64,000 nucleotides of DNA from Paludibacterium sp. (GTDB lineage: Bacteria > Pseudomonadota > Gammaproteobacteria > Burkholderiales > Chromobacteriaceae). Below, one piece after another: positions 1 to 9,395 of the stretch. The DNA is taken from NCBI RefSeq assembly GCF_019232825.1, contig NZ_JAFAND010000058.1, positions 1 through 64,000 on the forward strand, given 5' to 3'. The notes under the pieces were generated by a model. It saw only the letters and a program-made list of their open reading frames with translations. It ran no database searches and had not been told where the DNA came from. A program made the translations under genes and the position numbers. Every line of letters begins with the position of its first letter. Position 1 is the stretch's first letter.

Positions 1-52
1 CGTACTTTGGCACGCAAGGACTTCAAAGAAACCCGAAGGTTACTTTCTGTCT

Positions 53-120
53 CTTGCAGTGCAAGTGTCGGGCTCCCCCGGCACTCACACCTATCGGTTG
101 TTCTGTTCTGTTAAAGAGCG
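53..120 (-). promoter_or_regulatory. rRNA operon leader with boxA antiterminator
   Basis: On the minus strand, positions 120-109 read CGCTCTTTAACA, which matches the boxA element of rRNA leaders that recruits the NusB/NusE antitermination complex. The bases just downstream (TAGGTGTGAGTG) resemble what follows boxA in proteobacterial rrn leaders. A perfect 13-base palindrome (CTTGCAGTGCAAG, 53-65) may belong to the RNase III processing stem. With the promoter at 154-182 this marks the start of an rRNA operon. Its 16S gene should begin just left of base 1 and is not visible here. Confidence 0.75.
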
Positions 121-153
121 GTGCTGCGTTGTGTTGCTGCAGCGAAGGTGTGC

Positions 154-182
154 ACTATACAGAGACGGAAACTGACGGTCAA
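154..182 (-). promoter_or_regulatory. Strong rrn-type sigma-70 promoter
   Basis: On the minus strand, TTGACC (182-177) and TATAGT (159-154) are separated by exactly 17 bases. Transcription would start near 147 and run left through boxA. An A-rich tract upstream of the -35 could act as an UP element. The near-consensus hexamers next to boxA make this the promoter of the rRNA operon rather than of a protein gene. It fires away from tex, whose stop codon is at 228-230, so tex and the rRNA operon point the same way with about 45 bases between tex and the -35. Confidence 0.8.
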
Positions 183-227
183 GCATGAATTGCGCTTTTT
201 TCAGAATCCGCCTCTGTACTGGCCCGG

Positions 228-2522
228 CTATTTGCGCAAGCGAGCAAAAGCCGCCGCCATGGCGGTATCCGCCGCCGGCGCTGCCGACGGCTGGCGCTGA
301 CGCGGCTTGCCGGCGTCGGCGCCTCGCGCCGACGTGCGCGCGCCCACCTCGTCATCGAGGCGCATGGTCAACGCAATGCGCTTGCGCGGCACATCCACTT
401 CCAACACCTTGACCTTGACGACGTCCCCCGCTTTCACGACCGTGCGCGGATCGTCGACATAACGTTTCGACAAAGCGGAGATATGAACCAGCCCGTCTTG
501 GTGCACGCCAATATCGACGAAAGCGCCAAAATTGGTAACGTTGGTGACCACGCCTTCCAACTGCATTCCCGGCAGCAAGTCCGTCAAGGACTCAACGCCC
601 TCTTGGAACACCGCGGTACGGAAGGCCGGCCGTGGATCGCGCCCCGGCTTGTCGAGCTCCTTGAGAATGTCCATCACCGTCGGCAGACCAAAACGCTCGT
701 CGGCGAAATCGGCCGGCCGCAACGCACGAAGAAACGGGCTGTCGCCGATCACGCTACTCACTTCCCGCCCCGAGCGCGCCACGATTTTCTCCACCACCGG
801 ATAAGCTTCAGGATGCACCGCCGAGCGATCCAGCGGATTGGCGCCATCCATGACGCGCAGAAAACCGGCCGCTTGCTCGAACGTTTTATCGCCCAGCCGC
901 GGCACTTTCTTGAGATCCGCGCGCGAACCAAAAGCACCGAACTGGTTGCGGTGAGCAACGATGTTGCCGGCCAAGGTGTGATTCAACCCCGACACGCGAG
1001 TCAACAACGGAACGGACGCCGTATTGACGTCAACGCCAACCGCGTTGACGCAGTCCTCCACCACGCCATCGAGCGCACGGGCCAGCTGCCCCTGATGGAC
1101 GTCGTGCTGATACTGACCAACGCCGATCGACTTGGGGTCAATCTTCACCAGCTCCGCCAGCGGATCTTGCAGACGACGGGCGATCGATACCGCGCCACGC
1201 AGACTCACGTCCAGCTCCGGAAATTCGTTGGCCGCCAATTCGGAGGCGGAATAAACCGATGCGCCGGCCTCGGACACCATGACGCTGGTCAGTTTGAGCT
1301 CCGGATGTTGCCGCATCAGCGTTTGCGCAAGCTTGTCCGTTTCCCGGCTAGCCGTGCCATTGCCAATCGCAACCAATTCAGCACGATGGCGCGCCGCTAG
1401 CTGAGCCAGCACCGCAACCGCACGATCCCAATCGTTTCGCGGCGCGTGCGGGTAAATCGTGGCGGTCTCCAACAACTTGCCGGTATCGTCCACCACGGCG
1501 ACCTTCACTCCGGTGCGCAATCCCGGGTCCAAGCCGATGGTGGCGCGCCGGCCGGCCGGCGCCGCCAGCAGCAGATCGCGCAGATTGCCGGCAAATACCT
1601 TGATGGACTCGGCCTCAGCGGCTTCTTTCAAGCGGGAGATCAACTCCAACTCCAGCGACAGAAAGACCCGCGCGCGCCAACATAGACGGACCGAATCCAG
1701 CAGCCATTTATCGGCGGGACGGCCGCGGTCCGCCACGGAAAAATGCTCGGCCATCGCGCGCTCGTAAACGCTGCGCTCGGCGGAGGGCGTATCGTCCGGC
1801 TGATATTTCAGCGCCAGCTGCAACACACCTTCATTACGACCGCGCAATAGCGCCAGCGCCCGATGCGACGGCATGCCGTGGATGGCCTCGCGGTGCTGGA
1901 AATAGTCGGCGAACTTGGCGCCCTCGGCTTCCTTGCCCGGCACCACCTCGGCCGCGAGCTCGCCCTCGCGCCACAATCGTTCGCGCAACGCGCCGAGCAA
2001 CCCGGCATCCTCGGAAAAGGTTTCGATCAGGATGGCGCGCGCGCCATCCAGCGCCGCGCGCGCGTCGGCCACACCCCGACGCTCATCGACATAAGCCTGC
2101 GCAGCCTCCTCGGGCACCCGCGCCGGGTCGGCCAGCAGCAGCTCGGCCAACGGCTGCAAACCGGCCTCGCGGGCGATCTGCGCCTTGGTGCGGCGCTTCG
2201 GCTTATACGGTAAATACAGATCTTCCAGCACCGTCTTATTGTCGGCGGCCAGAATGGCCTGCTGTAGCGCGGGCGTCAGCTTATCCTGCTCGGCGATCGA
2301 TTTCAGTATCGCCTCGCGACGCTCATCGAGTTCGCGTAGGTAGGTCAGGCGCTCATCCAGCTTGCGCAGCTGTGTATCGTCGAGCCCGCCGGTCACTTCC
2401 TTACGGTAACGGGCAATGAACGGCACGGTGGCACCGCCGTCGAGCAACTCGACCGTCGCGGCCACCTGGTTTTCTCGCACCTGCAATTCTGCGGCAATCC
2501 GGCTGGCAATACTGGGCAACAT
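228..2522 (-). CDS. tex: Tex, RNA-binding transcription accessory protein
   Basis: A cytoplasmic nucleic-acid-binding protein of the Tex family (bacterial relative of eukaryotic Spt6), 764 residues from the ATG at 2522; a TTG two codons earlier is an alternative start. The order is the classic one: an N-terminal helical region with the [13 protein letters not shown] stretch, a YqgF/RNase H-like fold near residue 330 ([10 protein letters not shown]), helix-hairpin-helix repeats around 500-570, and an S1 domain near 655-725 ([20 protein letters not shown]). The tail is lysine/arginine-rich. Length fits the family (about 750-780). It lies directly upstream of the rRNA promoter and has no obvious terminator of its own. 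Tex is implicated in transcription fidelity and toxin-gene expression in some pathogens; the role here is inferred from the family. Confidence 0.95.
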   Translation of the reverse strand: MLPSIASRIAAELQVRENQVAATVELLDGGATVPFIARYRKEVTGGLDDTQLRKLDERLTYLRELDERREAILKSIAEQDKLTPALQQAILAADNKTVLEDLYLPYKPKRRTKAQIAREAGLQPLAELLLADPARVPEEAAQAYVDERRGVADARAALDGARAILIETFSEDAGLLGALRERLWREGELAAEVVPGKEAEGAKFADYFQHREAIHGMPSHRALALLRGRNEGVLQLALKYQPDDTPSAERSVYERAMAEHFSVADRGRPADKWLLDSVRLCWRARVFLSLELELISRLKEAAEAESIKVFAGNLRDLLLAAPAGRRATIGLDPGLRTGVKVAVVDDTGKLLETATIYPHAPRNDWDRAVAVLAQLAARHRAELVAIGNGTASRETDKLAQTLMRQHPELKLTSVMVSEAGASVYSASELAANEFPELDVSLRGAVSIARRLQDPLAELVKIDPKSIGVGQYQHDVHQGQLARALDGVVEDCVNAVGVDVNTASVPLLTRVSGLNHTLAGNIVAHRNQFGAFGSRADLKKVPRLGDKTFEQAAGFLRVMDGANPLDRSAVHPEAYPVVEKIVARSGREVSSVIGDSPFLRALRPADFADERFGLPTVMDILKELDKPGRDPRPAFRTAVFQEGVESLTDLLPGMQLEGVVTNVTNFGAFVDIGVHQDGLVHISALSKRYVDDPRTVVKAGDVVKVKVLEVDVPRKRIALTMRLDDEVGARTSARGADAGKPRQRQPSAAPAADTAMAAAFARLRK

Positions 2523-2645
2523 CGGCAATATCTTGTGTTTTGGGGGAAGGCGTTACTGTAGCCGGTTCGGCGACAAAATCAAGCACCCACCAGGATCTGA
2601 CAACGGCCGCTGCCGCAAAAAATTGGCCGGCAGACCCTAGACAGC

Positions 2646-2669
2646 AAAAAGGCCGGACGAGCCGGCCTT
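2646..2669 (-). terminator. Intrinsic terminator of the STAS-like gene
   Basis: An 8-bp stem (AAGGCCGG paired with CCGGCCTT, loop of five) is followed on the minus strand by a run of five T. It lies 25 bases beyond the stop of the gene at 2694-3041. Confidence 0.85.
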
Positions 2670-2693
2670 GCAAAACAACGCATTACCGTGACG

Positions 2694-3041
2694 TCACGGT
2701 TTGGACAGCCAAGCCTGACCCGCGGCGACGCTATCGAAATACTCGGAATGCCCGCGCGTGACGAGCCCGGCCAAATGCGCCGCCAGCTTGATCCAGACAT
2801 CGCTGACCACGACCGCCACGCGGCCGAAATCCTTGTCGTGCGCGCGCACGAAACGCAGCTCCTCCAACGCCATATCCAGCGTGAAATCCTTCAGTTCGGA
2901 CAAATCCAGCAGAACATGGGGATGGCCGATCTCACCCGCGCGCTTCAACAGCGCTTCCTCGAACAGCTTGAAATCGGCCAGGGTGAACTCGTTAAACAAC
3001 GCCACATCCAGTCCGTACGACTGTTCACGAATCGAGATCAT
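2694..3041 (-). CDS. SpoIIAA-like (STAS/SEC14-type) protein
   Basis: A 115-residue soluble protein resembling the SpoIIAA-like family, which shares the STAS fold of anti-sigma factor antagonists and small lipid-binding SEC14 domains. It consists of one alternating alpha/beta domain, with a central LLDLSELKDFTLD strand-helix and a VRAHDKDFGRVAVVVSD segment. The serine that is phosphorylated in true SpoIIAA is not evident, so partner switching cannot be assumed. The start is the ATG at 3041 (MISIREQSYG). It stands alone between the terminator at 2646-2669 and the unknown exported protein at 3101. The family is known mainly from structures; its role is unclear. Confidence 0.75.
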   Translation of the reverse strand: MISIREQSYGLDVALFNEFTLADFKLFEEALLKRAGEIGHPHVLLDLSELKDFTLDMALEELRFVRAHDKDFGRVAVVVSDVWIKLAAHLAGLVTRGHSEYFDSVAAGQAWLSKP

Positions 3042-3100
3042 CTATTCAGCTCCTGAAAATCAACCCGGTAATTGAATTCTAGCGTCAAAGCGCCGCGGTG

Positions 3101-3679
3101 TCAGAGACGTCCCTTGGCGAATTGCGCCGAATAACAGAGTAACTGCAAATTTTTACGATACGACTTGAACTCGGAGGCGTTGGCCGCGCAGCGCGCCTCC
3201 AACACCCGCCGCTTATCCTCGCGTTGGAAAATGTGCAAATTGCGCCGCACGATCCACAGCTGGTCGGAGACATAGCGCCCTTCGCGATAATCCAACACCA
3301 GCCGGCCGGCCTTGGGTTGGTAATGCACCGTTTGCGCCGCCTCGCGGTCGCCGTCCTGCTCGCGATAATCGGCCGCGAGCTTGGCCAGCGTCTCGCCGGA
3401 GAGCCAAGGCCGCAGGCGAATCGTGACGTCGATGGCGGCACGCTCGCGTTGGTCTGCCTTAGGGGGAACGACGCGCAATTGACGGATGCCATTCAAGGTT
3501 TCGGCGCGCACTCGCCAACCGGTGGGTACGGTCAACTGCAATCCACTGATCGGATCGGCGTATAGATAGGTCGTGGAAGCACGCTCCAGGCGCATCGGCT
3601 GGGCGGGCGGCGCCGCCGCAAAGGCGGCTTGCGCCGTCAGAAGAAACACACTCGGCAGGAAATGCGCTAAACGGATCAT
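3101..3679 (-). CDS. Unknown exported protein
   Basis: I do not recognise this 192-residue protein. The start was placed at the ATG at 3679 because it opens a good signal peptide (MIRLAHFLPSVFLLTAQAAFA, cleaved near AFA-AAP). A longer frame from a GTG at 3727 would run straight through the terminator at 3689-3716. The mature part has a DPISGLQLTVPTGWRV segment, typical of small periplasmic beta-rich domains, and two cysteines near the C terminus that could form a disulfide. It probably acts in the periplasm or is surface associated. The start codon sits about 10 bases after the terminator and lacks a clear ribosome binding site, so how it is transcribed is not obvious. Confidence 0.65.
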   Translation of the reverse strand: MIRLAHFLPSVFLLTAQAAFAAAPPAQPMRLERASTTYLYADPISGLQLTVPTGWRVRAETLNGIRQLRVVPPKADQRERAAIDVTIRLRPWLSGETLAKLAADYREQDGDREAAQTVHYQPKAGRLVLDYREGRYVSDQLWIVRRNLHIFQREDKRRVLEARCAANASEFKSYRKNLQLLCYSAQFAKGRL

Positions 3680-3688
3680 CGCATCAAC

Positions 3689-3716
3689 AAAAAAGGCGTG
3701 GAAACCCACGCCTTTT
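3689..3716 (-). terminator. Intrinsic terminator after the Rieske oxygenase gene
   Basis: An 11-bp stem (AAAAGGCGTGG with CCACGCCTTTT, loop of four) ends on the minus strand in six T. It follows the Rieske gene by about 40 bases and abuts the start of the next gene. Confidence 0.85.
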
Positions 3717-3754
3717 CTATTGTGCACGAAAGCCTATCACGTGCAAAGCCATTG

Positions 3755-4864
3755 TCAGGTCCGCAGCAAGTCGCCCATCTTGCGCCGATAGAACTCATGG
3801 AAATGCTGCATGCCCTCTTCGGTCGGCGACTGATACGGGCCTGCCTCGCTACGGCCGTCCAGCCATAGCGCGCGGCGCCCCTGGTGCATGCGATAGCAGA
3901 TCTCGTCGTCTTCTTTGGCGGTTTCGAAATAGGCGGCCTGCTCGGCCTCGATGAACTCGGGCTCGAAATAGACCACCTCTTCCGGATAGAAGAACTCGGT
4001 GATGACCGTGCACTTCTCCGGCCCGCGCGGCACGACCACGCTGATCACCAGAGAGTGCGGATACCACTCGACCATGATGTTGGGGTAGTACGTCAGCCAC
4101 AACGCGCCGAATTCCGGGCATTTATCGGCATAGCGCCGCAGCACTTCCTTGTGCCACTCCCCATACACCTTGGAGCCAGGCCGGCTGAGGCTATTTTTGA
4201 TGCCGACCGATTGCACATGGTACTGATTACCCCATTCCCACTTCAGGTCGGCGCAATTGACGAAATTACCGAGCCCCGGATGGAACGGATCGACGTGATA
4301 GTCCTCGGAATACACTTCAATGAAAGTCTTCCAGTTGAAGTCGTACTCGGTGACATGCGTACTGTGGTAGACGAAGCCGGCAAAATCCATGTACTGCGCC
4401 ACGCCAAGCCGGGCAAGATCATCCTGCACGTTGCGCTTGGCATCGAACAGCATGCCATGCCAGGACGTCAGCGGCGTTTGACCCAAGTTGAGGCACGGCG
4501 TTTCCGGGAACAGCGGTGCGCCGATCAACTGGCCGCGGTTGTCATAGGTCCAGCCGTGCAGATTGCACACGACGTGATTGCCGTTGCCGCGCCCTTGATA
4601 GATGCGCGCCTGCCGGTGACGACAGACATTGGACAACAACAGCACCTCGCCGCCGGCGCGCTTAAGCATTTTGCCGTGATCGAGCCACTCGATCGTGTGA
4701 TAGTCCCCCTCTTCGGGAACCATGAGCTCGTGGCCATAATAGACCGGCGCGTCGGCGAACAGACGCTCTTGCTCCAGCCGATAAATGGCGGAGTCGAAAT
4801 ACGTATTGATGGGAAGCTGGACAGCAGCCGGTTGCAACAGCTGCGAGGAAGCCAGATCAGACAT
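3755..4864 (-). CDS. Rieske non-heme iron oxygenase, alpha subunit type
   Basis: A 369-residue ring-hydroxylating oxygenase alpha-subunit-like protein. The Rieske [2Fe-2S] ligands are visible as C81-x-H83 and C100-x2-H103 with the canonical 16-residue spacing. The mononuclear iron site is the D188-Y-H190-x4-H195 segment. The start is the ATG at 4864, preceded by GGAGG at about 10 bases; a GTG three codons upstream is less likely. No ferredoxin, reductase or small-subunit gene lies nearby, so electrons must come from products encoded elsewhere. Many stand-alone members act on quaternary amines, aromatic acids or sterol-like compounds; the substrate cannot be read from this sequence. The gene is monocistronic, with an AT-rich upstream region and a terminator downstream. 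Confidence 0.85.
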   Translation of the reverse strand: MSDLASSQLLQPAAVQLPINTYFDSAIYRLEQERLFADAPVYYGHELMVPEEGDYHTIEWLDHGKMLKRAGGEVLLLSNVCRHRQARIYQGRGNGNHVVCNLHGWTYDNRGQLIGAPLFPETPCLNLGQTPLTSWHGMLFDAKRNVQDDLARLGVAQYMDFAGFVYHSTHVTEYDFNWKTFIEVYSEDYHVDPFHPGLGNFVNCADLKWEWGNQYHVQSVGIKNSLSRPGSKVYGEWHKEVLRRYADKCPEFGALWLTYYPNIMVEWYPHSLVISVVVPRGPEKCTVITEFFYPEEVVYFEPEFIEAEQAAYFETAKEDDEICYRMHQGRRALWLDGRSEAGPYQSPTEEGMQHFHEFYRRKMGDLLRT

Positions 4865-5140
4865 TATTCCCACACCTCCAGAGTAAGAAGTATAAGACCA
4901 GCCGAATCTCGCCTAAAACGAGTTTACGGAACCTACCGATGCTTAGGAAAAAACCCCTTTACACACGCAGGGCTTGAATTCTGGCCTGACTTTATCCAAA
5001 GGGCAAGTGATTTGCTTTAAAAAAATCAAAAATGCAGCCACTCCATCAAAAAAATTTGCAAAAACCCAATTTAAGAACCAAAAATAGTTAAAAAACACCT
5101 TCATCATCAAATATTTAACTCCATGTGCAAGCAACAAATT
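4865..5140. other. AT-rich intergenic stretch
   Basis: This part of the 726-base gap between the Rieske gene and pta is clearly richer in A and T than the surroundings, with many A and T runs. A short hydrophobic minus-strand reading frame at 4943-5137 is probably chance. The promoter of the Rieske gene should be here, but I cannot pick hexamers with confidence. Confidence 0.6.
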
Positions 5141-5180
5141 GCGCCAACATTAATGATTTAGAGATATTTAATATTGGCGC
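5141..5180. repeat. 13-bp near-perfect inverted repeat
   Basis: The arms GCGCCAACATTAA (5141-5153) and TTAATATTGGCGC (5168-5180) pair at 12 of 13 positions around a 14-base loop. Read on the plus strand the second arm is followed by TTTT, so it could be a weak terminator. With AT-rich inner ends and GC ends it could equally be an operator. It lies 30 bases upstream of the FNR-type box. Confidence 0.55.
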
Positions 5181-5209
5181 TTTTGTGCAACACAACATGC
5201 GCATGCAGC

Positions 5210-5223
5210 TTGATATGCATCAA
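5210..5223. promoter_or_regulatory. Perfect FNR/ANR-type binding site
   Basis: TTGATATGCATCAA matches the FNR consensus TTGAT-N4-ATCAA at every fixed position and is a perfect palindrome. FNR/ANR activates anaerobic genes. A candidate promoter on the plus strand, TGCACA (5252-5257) and TAAATA (5275-5280) with 17 bases between, would place the box centre near -70, compatible with class I activation. The downstream genes are the 43-codon frame and pta, consistent with oxygen control of acetate metabolism. The promoter assignment is inference. Confidence 0.7.
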
Positions 5224-5413
5224 CCTCGATACGATCATGCGTTCCGCCCTCTGCACAGCACGCCGTCGTTGGCGTAAATAGTGCTCTCGTTGCGCTCGAG
5301 CGCGGGACATGTTGGACCATCGGGGAGAAGGCATCGGTGGATGCGCTATACTGCAACGCAGCATCGAATAAGGCCTGGCACAGCATGCTACCCCCGCGCT
5401 CAGAGAGAACAAG

Positions 5414-5545
5414 ATGGTAAAAATCCACTTGAATGACATGGTTTTTGGCGATTTTGTCGGACAACCGACTTTTTCGTTATCCATTTCGCCTGAGGGAAAC
5501 CTCTCGCCCGTGGATCTTGCCTGCACATTGCAGCAAAGCGTTTGA
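5414..5545 (+). CDS. Possible small protein upstream of pta (43 aa)
   Basis: An ATG at 5414 opens 43 codons ending in TGA at 5543-5545, beginning MVKIHLNDMVFGDF and ending LACTLQQSV. A purine-rich GAGAGAAC lies 6-13 bases upstream as a weak ribosome binding site. The composition is balanced (charged, polar and hydrophobic residues) and not the arginine/alanine-rich pattern of chance frames in this genome. It lies downstream of the FNR-type box and 45 bases before pta, so it could be cotranscribed with pta or act as a leader peptide. I recognise no family. Confidence 0.35.
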   Translation: MVKIHLNDMVFGDFVGQPTFSLSISPEGNLSPVDLACTLQQSV

Positions 5546-5590
5546 TCGTACAGGCTCGCCCGCAGCGAGCCGGTTTCAAGGACTCGAACA

Positions 5591-7675
5591 ATGCATACAT
5601 TCTTTTTGGCGCCCATCGGCTTCGACGTTGGTCTGACTTCCGTCTCTCTGGGCATGATTCGTTCGCTGGAACAGGCGGGCCTGTCCGTCGGCTTCGTCAA
5701 GCCGATCGCCCAGGGTAACGACGACCAGGAAACCGAGCGCTCCACCCACTTCGCTCGTGCCATCTGCCGCGCCGACGCGCCGCAGCCGATCCCGATGGAG
5801 CATGTGGAAAAACTGCTGGGCCAAGGCCAAGTCGACCAGCTGATGGAAGAAATCGTCACGCTGTATCGGAAGGTAGCCAGCCAGAAAGTCGACGTCGTCG
5901 TCGTCGAAGGCCTGGTGCCGGACCAGAAACACGTTTTCTCGACCTTTCTCAACACCAAGATCGCGCGCAACCTCGAAGCGCAGACGATTCTGGTGGGCTC
6001 GGTCGGACAATTGACCGATCACGAGATCGCCGAACAAATCGATCTGAGCGTGCAATCGTTTGGCGGCCACGGCGGCCAGATCGCCGGCGTGATCCTCAAC
6101 CGCGAAAGCCATGGCCGCAATGCCGAGGCATTGCGCACGCAACTGCTCTCCGGCAGCCAATGGGCCCGGGACATCGATCTGCCGGTGCTGGGCGTCATTC
6201 CGGAACGCACCGACCTGCAGGCGCCGCGCACGCTCGATGTGGCGCGCCACCTTAACGCCACCATTACCCATGCCGGACAGATCAGCGAGCGCCGCGTCAA
6301 CTCGATCGTGGTGACGCTGCGTACCGCGCCGCACATCATTCATCTGCTCAAGCCGGGCGCGCTGGTGCTCACCAGCGGCGATCGCGAGGACGTGATCCTG
6401 ACCGCCGCCATGGCCAGCATGAACGGCGTGCCGCTGGCAGGCCTGGTGTTCACCTGTGAATCGCAGCCCGACCCGCGCATCATGCAGCTGTGCCAGCAAG
6501 CCTTCAGCAGCAACTTGCCGGTGATGATCAGCGCGCTCAATACCTTCGAAACCAGCAGCCTATTGGCCCAGATGGGCAAGGCGGTGCCGGAGGACGATAC
6601 CGAGCGCATGGAACGCGTCATCGACCACGTTGCCGAAAACCTGCACGCGGACAAGCTCAAGCAATTCGTCGGCGAACCGCACGAGCCGCGTCTGCCGCCG
6701 CCGGCCTTCCGTTATCAGCTGCGCGAAAAGGCGCGTCAGGCCGACAAGCGCATCGTGCTGCCTGAAGGCAACGAGCCGCGCACCATCCGTGCCGCCGCCA
6801 TCTGCCACGAAAAGCACATCGCCCGCTGCGTGCTGTTGGGCGATCCGATCGAAATCCAGCGCATCGCCGAAACCCAAGGCATCGTGCTGCCGGATTCGCT
6901 GGAAATCCTCGATCCGAACAAGATCCGCGGCAATTACATCGAACCGATGGTCGAACTGCGCAAGAGCAAGGGGCTGACCGCGCCGATGGCCGAGCAGCAA
7001 CTGGAAGACAGCGTCGTCCTCGGCACCATGATGCTGGCGGAGGGCGATGTCGACGGCCTGGTATCCGGTGCCGTGCACACCACCGCCAACACCATCCGCC
7101 CGGCTCTGCAACTGATCAAGACCGCGCCGGGCGCCGGTCTCGTCTCCAGCGTGTTCTTCATGCTGATGCCGGAGCAAGTGCTGGTTTACGGCGACTGCGC
7201 GGTCAACCCGGATCCGACCCCGGAAGAACTGGCCAACATCGCCATTCAATCGGCGGATTCGGCCAAGGCCTTTGGCATCGAGCCGCGCGTGGCGATGATT
7301 TCCTACTCCACCGGCAGCTCCGGCAGCGGCAGCGACGTGGAGAAGGTGCGCGAAGCGACGCGCATCGCGCGCGAAAAGCGTCCTGACCTGATCATCGACG
7401 GCCCGATGCAATACGACGCCGCCTCGGTTGAAAGCGTGGCTCGTCAGAAAGCGCCGGGCAGCGAAGTCGCCGGTCGCGCCACCGTGTTCATCTTCCCGGA
7501 TCTGAACACCGGCAACACCACCTACAAGGCGGTACAGCGTTCGGCCAACGTCATCAGCGTCGGCCCGATGCTGCAAGGCTTGAGAAAGCCGGTCAACGAC
7601 CTGTCGCGCGGCGCGCTGGTGGACGACATCGTCTACACCATTGCACTGACCGCGCTGCAAGCCGCGCAGCAGTAA
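5591..7675 (+). CDS. pta: Phosphate acetyltransferase
   Basis: Catalyses acetyl-CoA + phosphate to acetyl phosphate + CoA in the Pta-AckA acetate pathway; cytoplasmic. At 694 residues it is the long enterobacterial-type enzyme. It has an N-terminal BioD-like P-loop domain (residues 1-200, starting [20 protein letters not shown]), a middle DRTGG domain (about 215-330) and the C-terminal catalytic PTA/PTB domain (about 365-690, with [12 protein letters not shown], the YSTGSSGSG loop and DGPMQYDAA). The start is ATG 5591, with AAGGA about 10 bases upstream. A strong terminator follows at 7694-7721, so the gene ends its transcript. No acetate kinase gene adjoins it. The FNR-type box at 5210 suggests induction when oxygen is low. 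Confidence 0.96.
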   Translation: MHTFFLAPIGFDVGLTSVSLGMIRSLEQAGLSVGFVKPIAQGNDDQETERSTHFARAICRADAPQPIPMEHVEKLLGQGQVDQLMEEIVTLYRKVASQKVDVVVVEGLVPDQKHVFSTFLNTKIARNLEAQTILVGSVGQLTDHEIAEQIDLSVQSFGGHGGQIAGVILNRESHGRNAEALRTQLLSGSQWARDIDLPVLGVIPERTDLQAPRTLDVARHLNATITHAGQISERRVNSIVVTLRTAPHIIHLLKPGALVLTSGDREDVILTAAMASMNGVPLAGLVFTCESQPDPRIMQLCQQAFSSNLPVMISALNTFETSSLLAQMGKAVPEDDTERMERVIDHVAENLHADKLKQFVGEPHEPRLPPPAFRYQLREKARQADKRIVLPEGNEPRTIRAAAICHEKHIARCVLLGDPIEIQRIAETQGIVLPDSLEILDPNKIRGNYIEPMVELRKSKGLTAPMAEQQLEDSVVLGTMMLAEGDVDGLVSGAVHTTANTIRPALQLIKTAPGAGLVSSVFFMLMPEQVLVYGDCAVNPDPTPEELANIAIQSADSAKAFGIEPRVAMISYSTGSSGSGSDVEKVREATRIAREKRPDLIIDGPMQYDAASVESVARQKAPGSEVAGRATVFIFPDLNTGNTTYKAVQRSANVISVGPMLQGLRKPVNDLSRGALVDDIVYTIALTALQAAQQ

Positions 7676-7693
7676 CGCTTTCTTGTTTCGGCC

Positions 7694-7721
7694 AAAACCC
7701 CTGCCAAGGCAGGGGTTTTTT
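7694..7721 (+). terminator. Intrinsic terminator of pta
   Basis: A 12-bp stem (AAAACCCCTGCC with GGCAGGGGTTTT, loop of two) ends in a T tract. It lies 18 bases after the pta stop. Confidence 0.93.
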
Positions 7722-7848
7722 GCGTTTACAAACAGCGACATCTGCGATCGAGCCATTGCTCCAAGCAAACATTTGTTTTAAAGTTCCTGAAAAAATATAT
7801 TCATATGGGATACGGCAAACACACAGCGCATGGAGGAGCAAACACGCG

Positions 7849-9330
7849 ATGGCAGCATCCAAACTCACCGCATGGTTCATCCCCGACTCGATTCAGCAAT
7901 CCCCCGAGCAGTCGATTAAAGCCCGCACCGTCGTGGGCGTGGCGCTTTTGGCGGGCATCATCGCCCCGCTATTCGCCATCGAATATTTCCAGCTCAACCA
8001 CCCGGCCATGGGCTGGGGGATCGTCTGCGGCGGACTCGCCCTATTGTCGGGCCCGCTTATCCTCAAACTCACCGGCGCGTTGCGCTTTACCGCGGAATTC
8101 ATCATCGGCGCCATGTATTGCATGGTGTGCTGGATGGTGTACGTCAACGGCGGCATCATGTCGACCAGCATCGTCTGGTTCGCCTCGATCCCCTTCACTT
8201 CGATTTTCGTCAGCGGCCGGCGCTCCGGCGTCGTCTGGACGCTGTTGGCGCTATGTGCCATCGGCGGCTTTTTCCTGCTCTCCGGCCAAGCAGGCTGGTT
8301 GCCGGCGGTACCGATCGACCACGCGCTCATCCCCAAGCTGCAGGCCAAATCGTTGGCCGGCTTGACCTTGATGGTGCTGGTGCTCGCCATGTCCTACGAC
8401 AAAGCCAAGGTGCAGAGCTTCTCCAAGCTGGAAGAAGCCCGCAGCCAGGCCATCGAGGCGAGCCAGGCGATCAAGACCATGCTCGCGCAAGTGACGCGCT
8501 CGATCCAGGATGCCTCCGACGCGAGCCGCGACATCGCCCAGTCGACGCGCAAGATGGCGCAGACCATGACCGAGCAGCGCGAACGGGCTGAGGACATGGT
8601 GGTCGTGGCACAGCAGATGGCGGTGGTGACCGGGCAGAATACCGAGCAATCGCTCTCGGCCACGTCGATGGCGCAAAGCGCCGGAGAACAAGCCAATAAG
8701 GGCGGCCAGGCGATGGATCAGGCGGTCGACCAGCTAGGCCAAGCCTCGGGCGTGATCGCGCTGGCCGCCCAGCGGCTGGAAGAGTTGGGCCAACGCAGCA
8801 GCGAAGTCAGCAGCATTGTGCAGCTGATCCGCGATATCGCCGAGCAAACCAACCTGCTGGCGCTCAACGCCGCGATCGAGGCTGCGCGCGCCGGCGAGAG
8901 CGGACGCGGATTCGCCGTCGTGGCCGACGAAGTACGTAAGCTCGCCGAGCGCACTCAACAGGCCACGCAAGGCGTCGAGCAGAAAATCCAGTTGATCGTC
9001 GACGGCACGAGCCAAGCCATCGACGCCATGCGCGACGGCAACCGCCAGATGCAGGCGGGAAAGGAGAACAGCGCGTCGGCCCAGCTGCAATTGGGCGACA
9101 TCATCCGCGACACGCGCGAGCTGGCGGGCATTCTCACCGAGGTCGCCGCGGCCGGCTCACGGCAGAATCAAGGTTTCTCTCAATTCGCCAACGACATCAC
9201 CGCGGTGGGCGACTCAACCCGCACGCTGACCAGCGAAGTGCATACGATCGCCGAAGCCATTCAGACGCTGGACGGTCTGATGGCCGAGCTCGGCCGGTCG
9301 ATGCATCAGTTCTCCAGCGCGGCGGCCTAG
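7849..9330 (+). CDS. Methyl-accepting chemotaxis protein without a periplasmic sensor
   Basis: A 493-residue chemoreceptor. The start is ATG 7849 because GGAGGAG lies 10 bases upstream; the frame is open further upstream but without signals. Residues 26-182 form about five to six hydrophobic segments with very short loops, so ligand sensing is probably within the membrane or through a partner. A helical signalling region follows from about 190 to 490. The highly conserved hairpin tip is intact ([20 protein letters not shown] near residues 331-350, then [16 protein letters not shown]), so it should couple to CheA/CheW. No C-terminal pentapeptide tether for CheR/CheB is seen. It stands alone between the pta terminator and hrpA. 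The ligand is unknown. Confidence 0.92.
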   Translation: MAASKLTAWFIPDSIQQSPEQSIKARTVVGVALLAGIIAPLFAIEYFQLNHPAMGWGIVCGGLALLSGPLILKLTGALRFTAEFIIGAMYCMVCWMVYVNGGIMSTSIVWFASIPFTSIFVSGRRSGVVWTLLALCAIGGFFLLSGQAGWLPAVPIDHALIPKLQAKSLAGLTLMVLVLAMSYDKAKVQSFSKLEEARSQAIEASQAIKTMLAQVTRSIQDASDASRDIAQSTRKMAQTMTEQRERAEDMVVVAQQMAVVTGQNTEQSLSATSMAQSAGEQANKGGQAMDQAVDQLGQASGVIALAAQRLEELGQRSSEVSSIVQLIRDIAEQTNLLALNAAIEAARAGESGRGFAVVADEVRKLAERTQQATQGVEQKIQLIVDGTSQAIDAMRDGNRQMQAGKENSASAQLQLGDIIRDTRELAGILTEVAAAGSRQNQGFSQFANDITAVGDSTRTLTSEVHTIAEAIQTLDGLMAELGRSMHQFSSAAA

Positions 9331-9395
9331 GGGGCGCAAGCGATCACGGCGGCAGTGCTATAATTGCCGTTTTTGATCGCCAAGACCCTCGCAGC

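Noticed and set aside
4943-5137. 64-codon hydrophobic minus-strand frame
   Set aside because: It sits in an AT-rich gap where phenylalanine-rich frames arise by chance; the ribosome binding site candidate is distant. A small membrane protein cannot be fully excluded.
7775-7810. TAAAGTTC resembling a sigma-28 -35 upstream of the chemoreceptor gene
   Set aside because: No GCCGATAA-like -10 at the required 11-base spacing.
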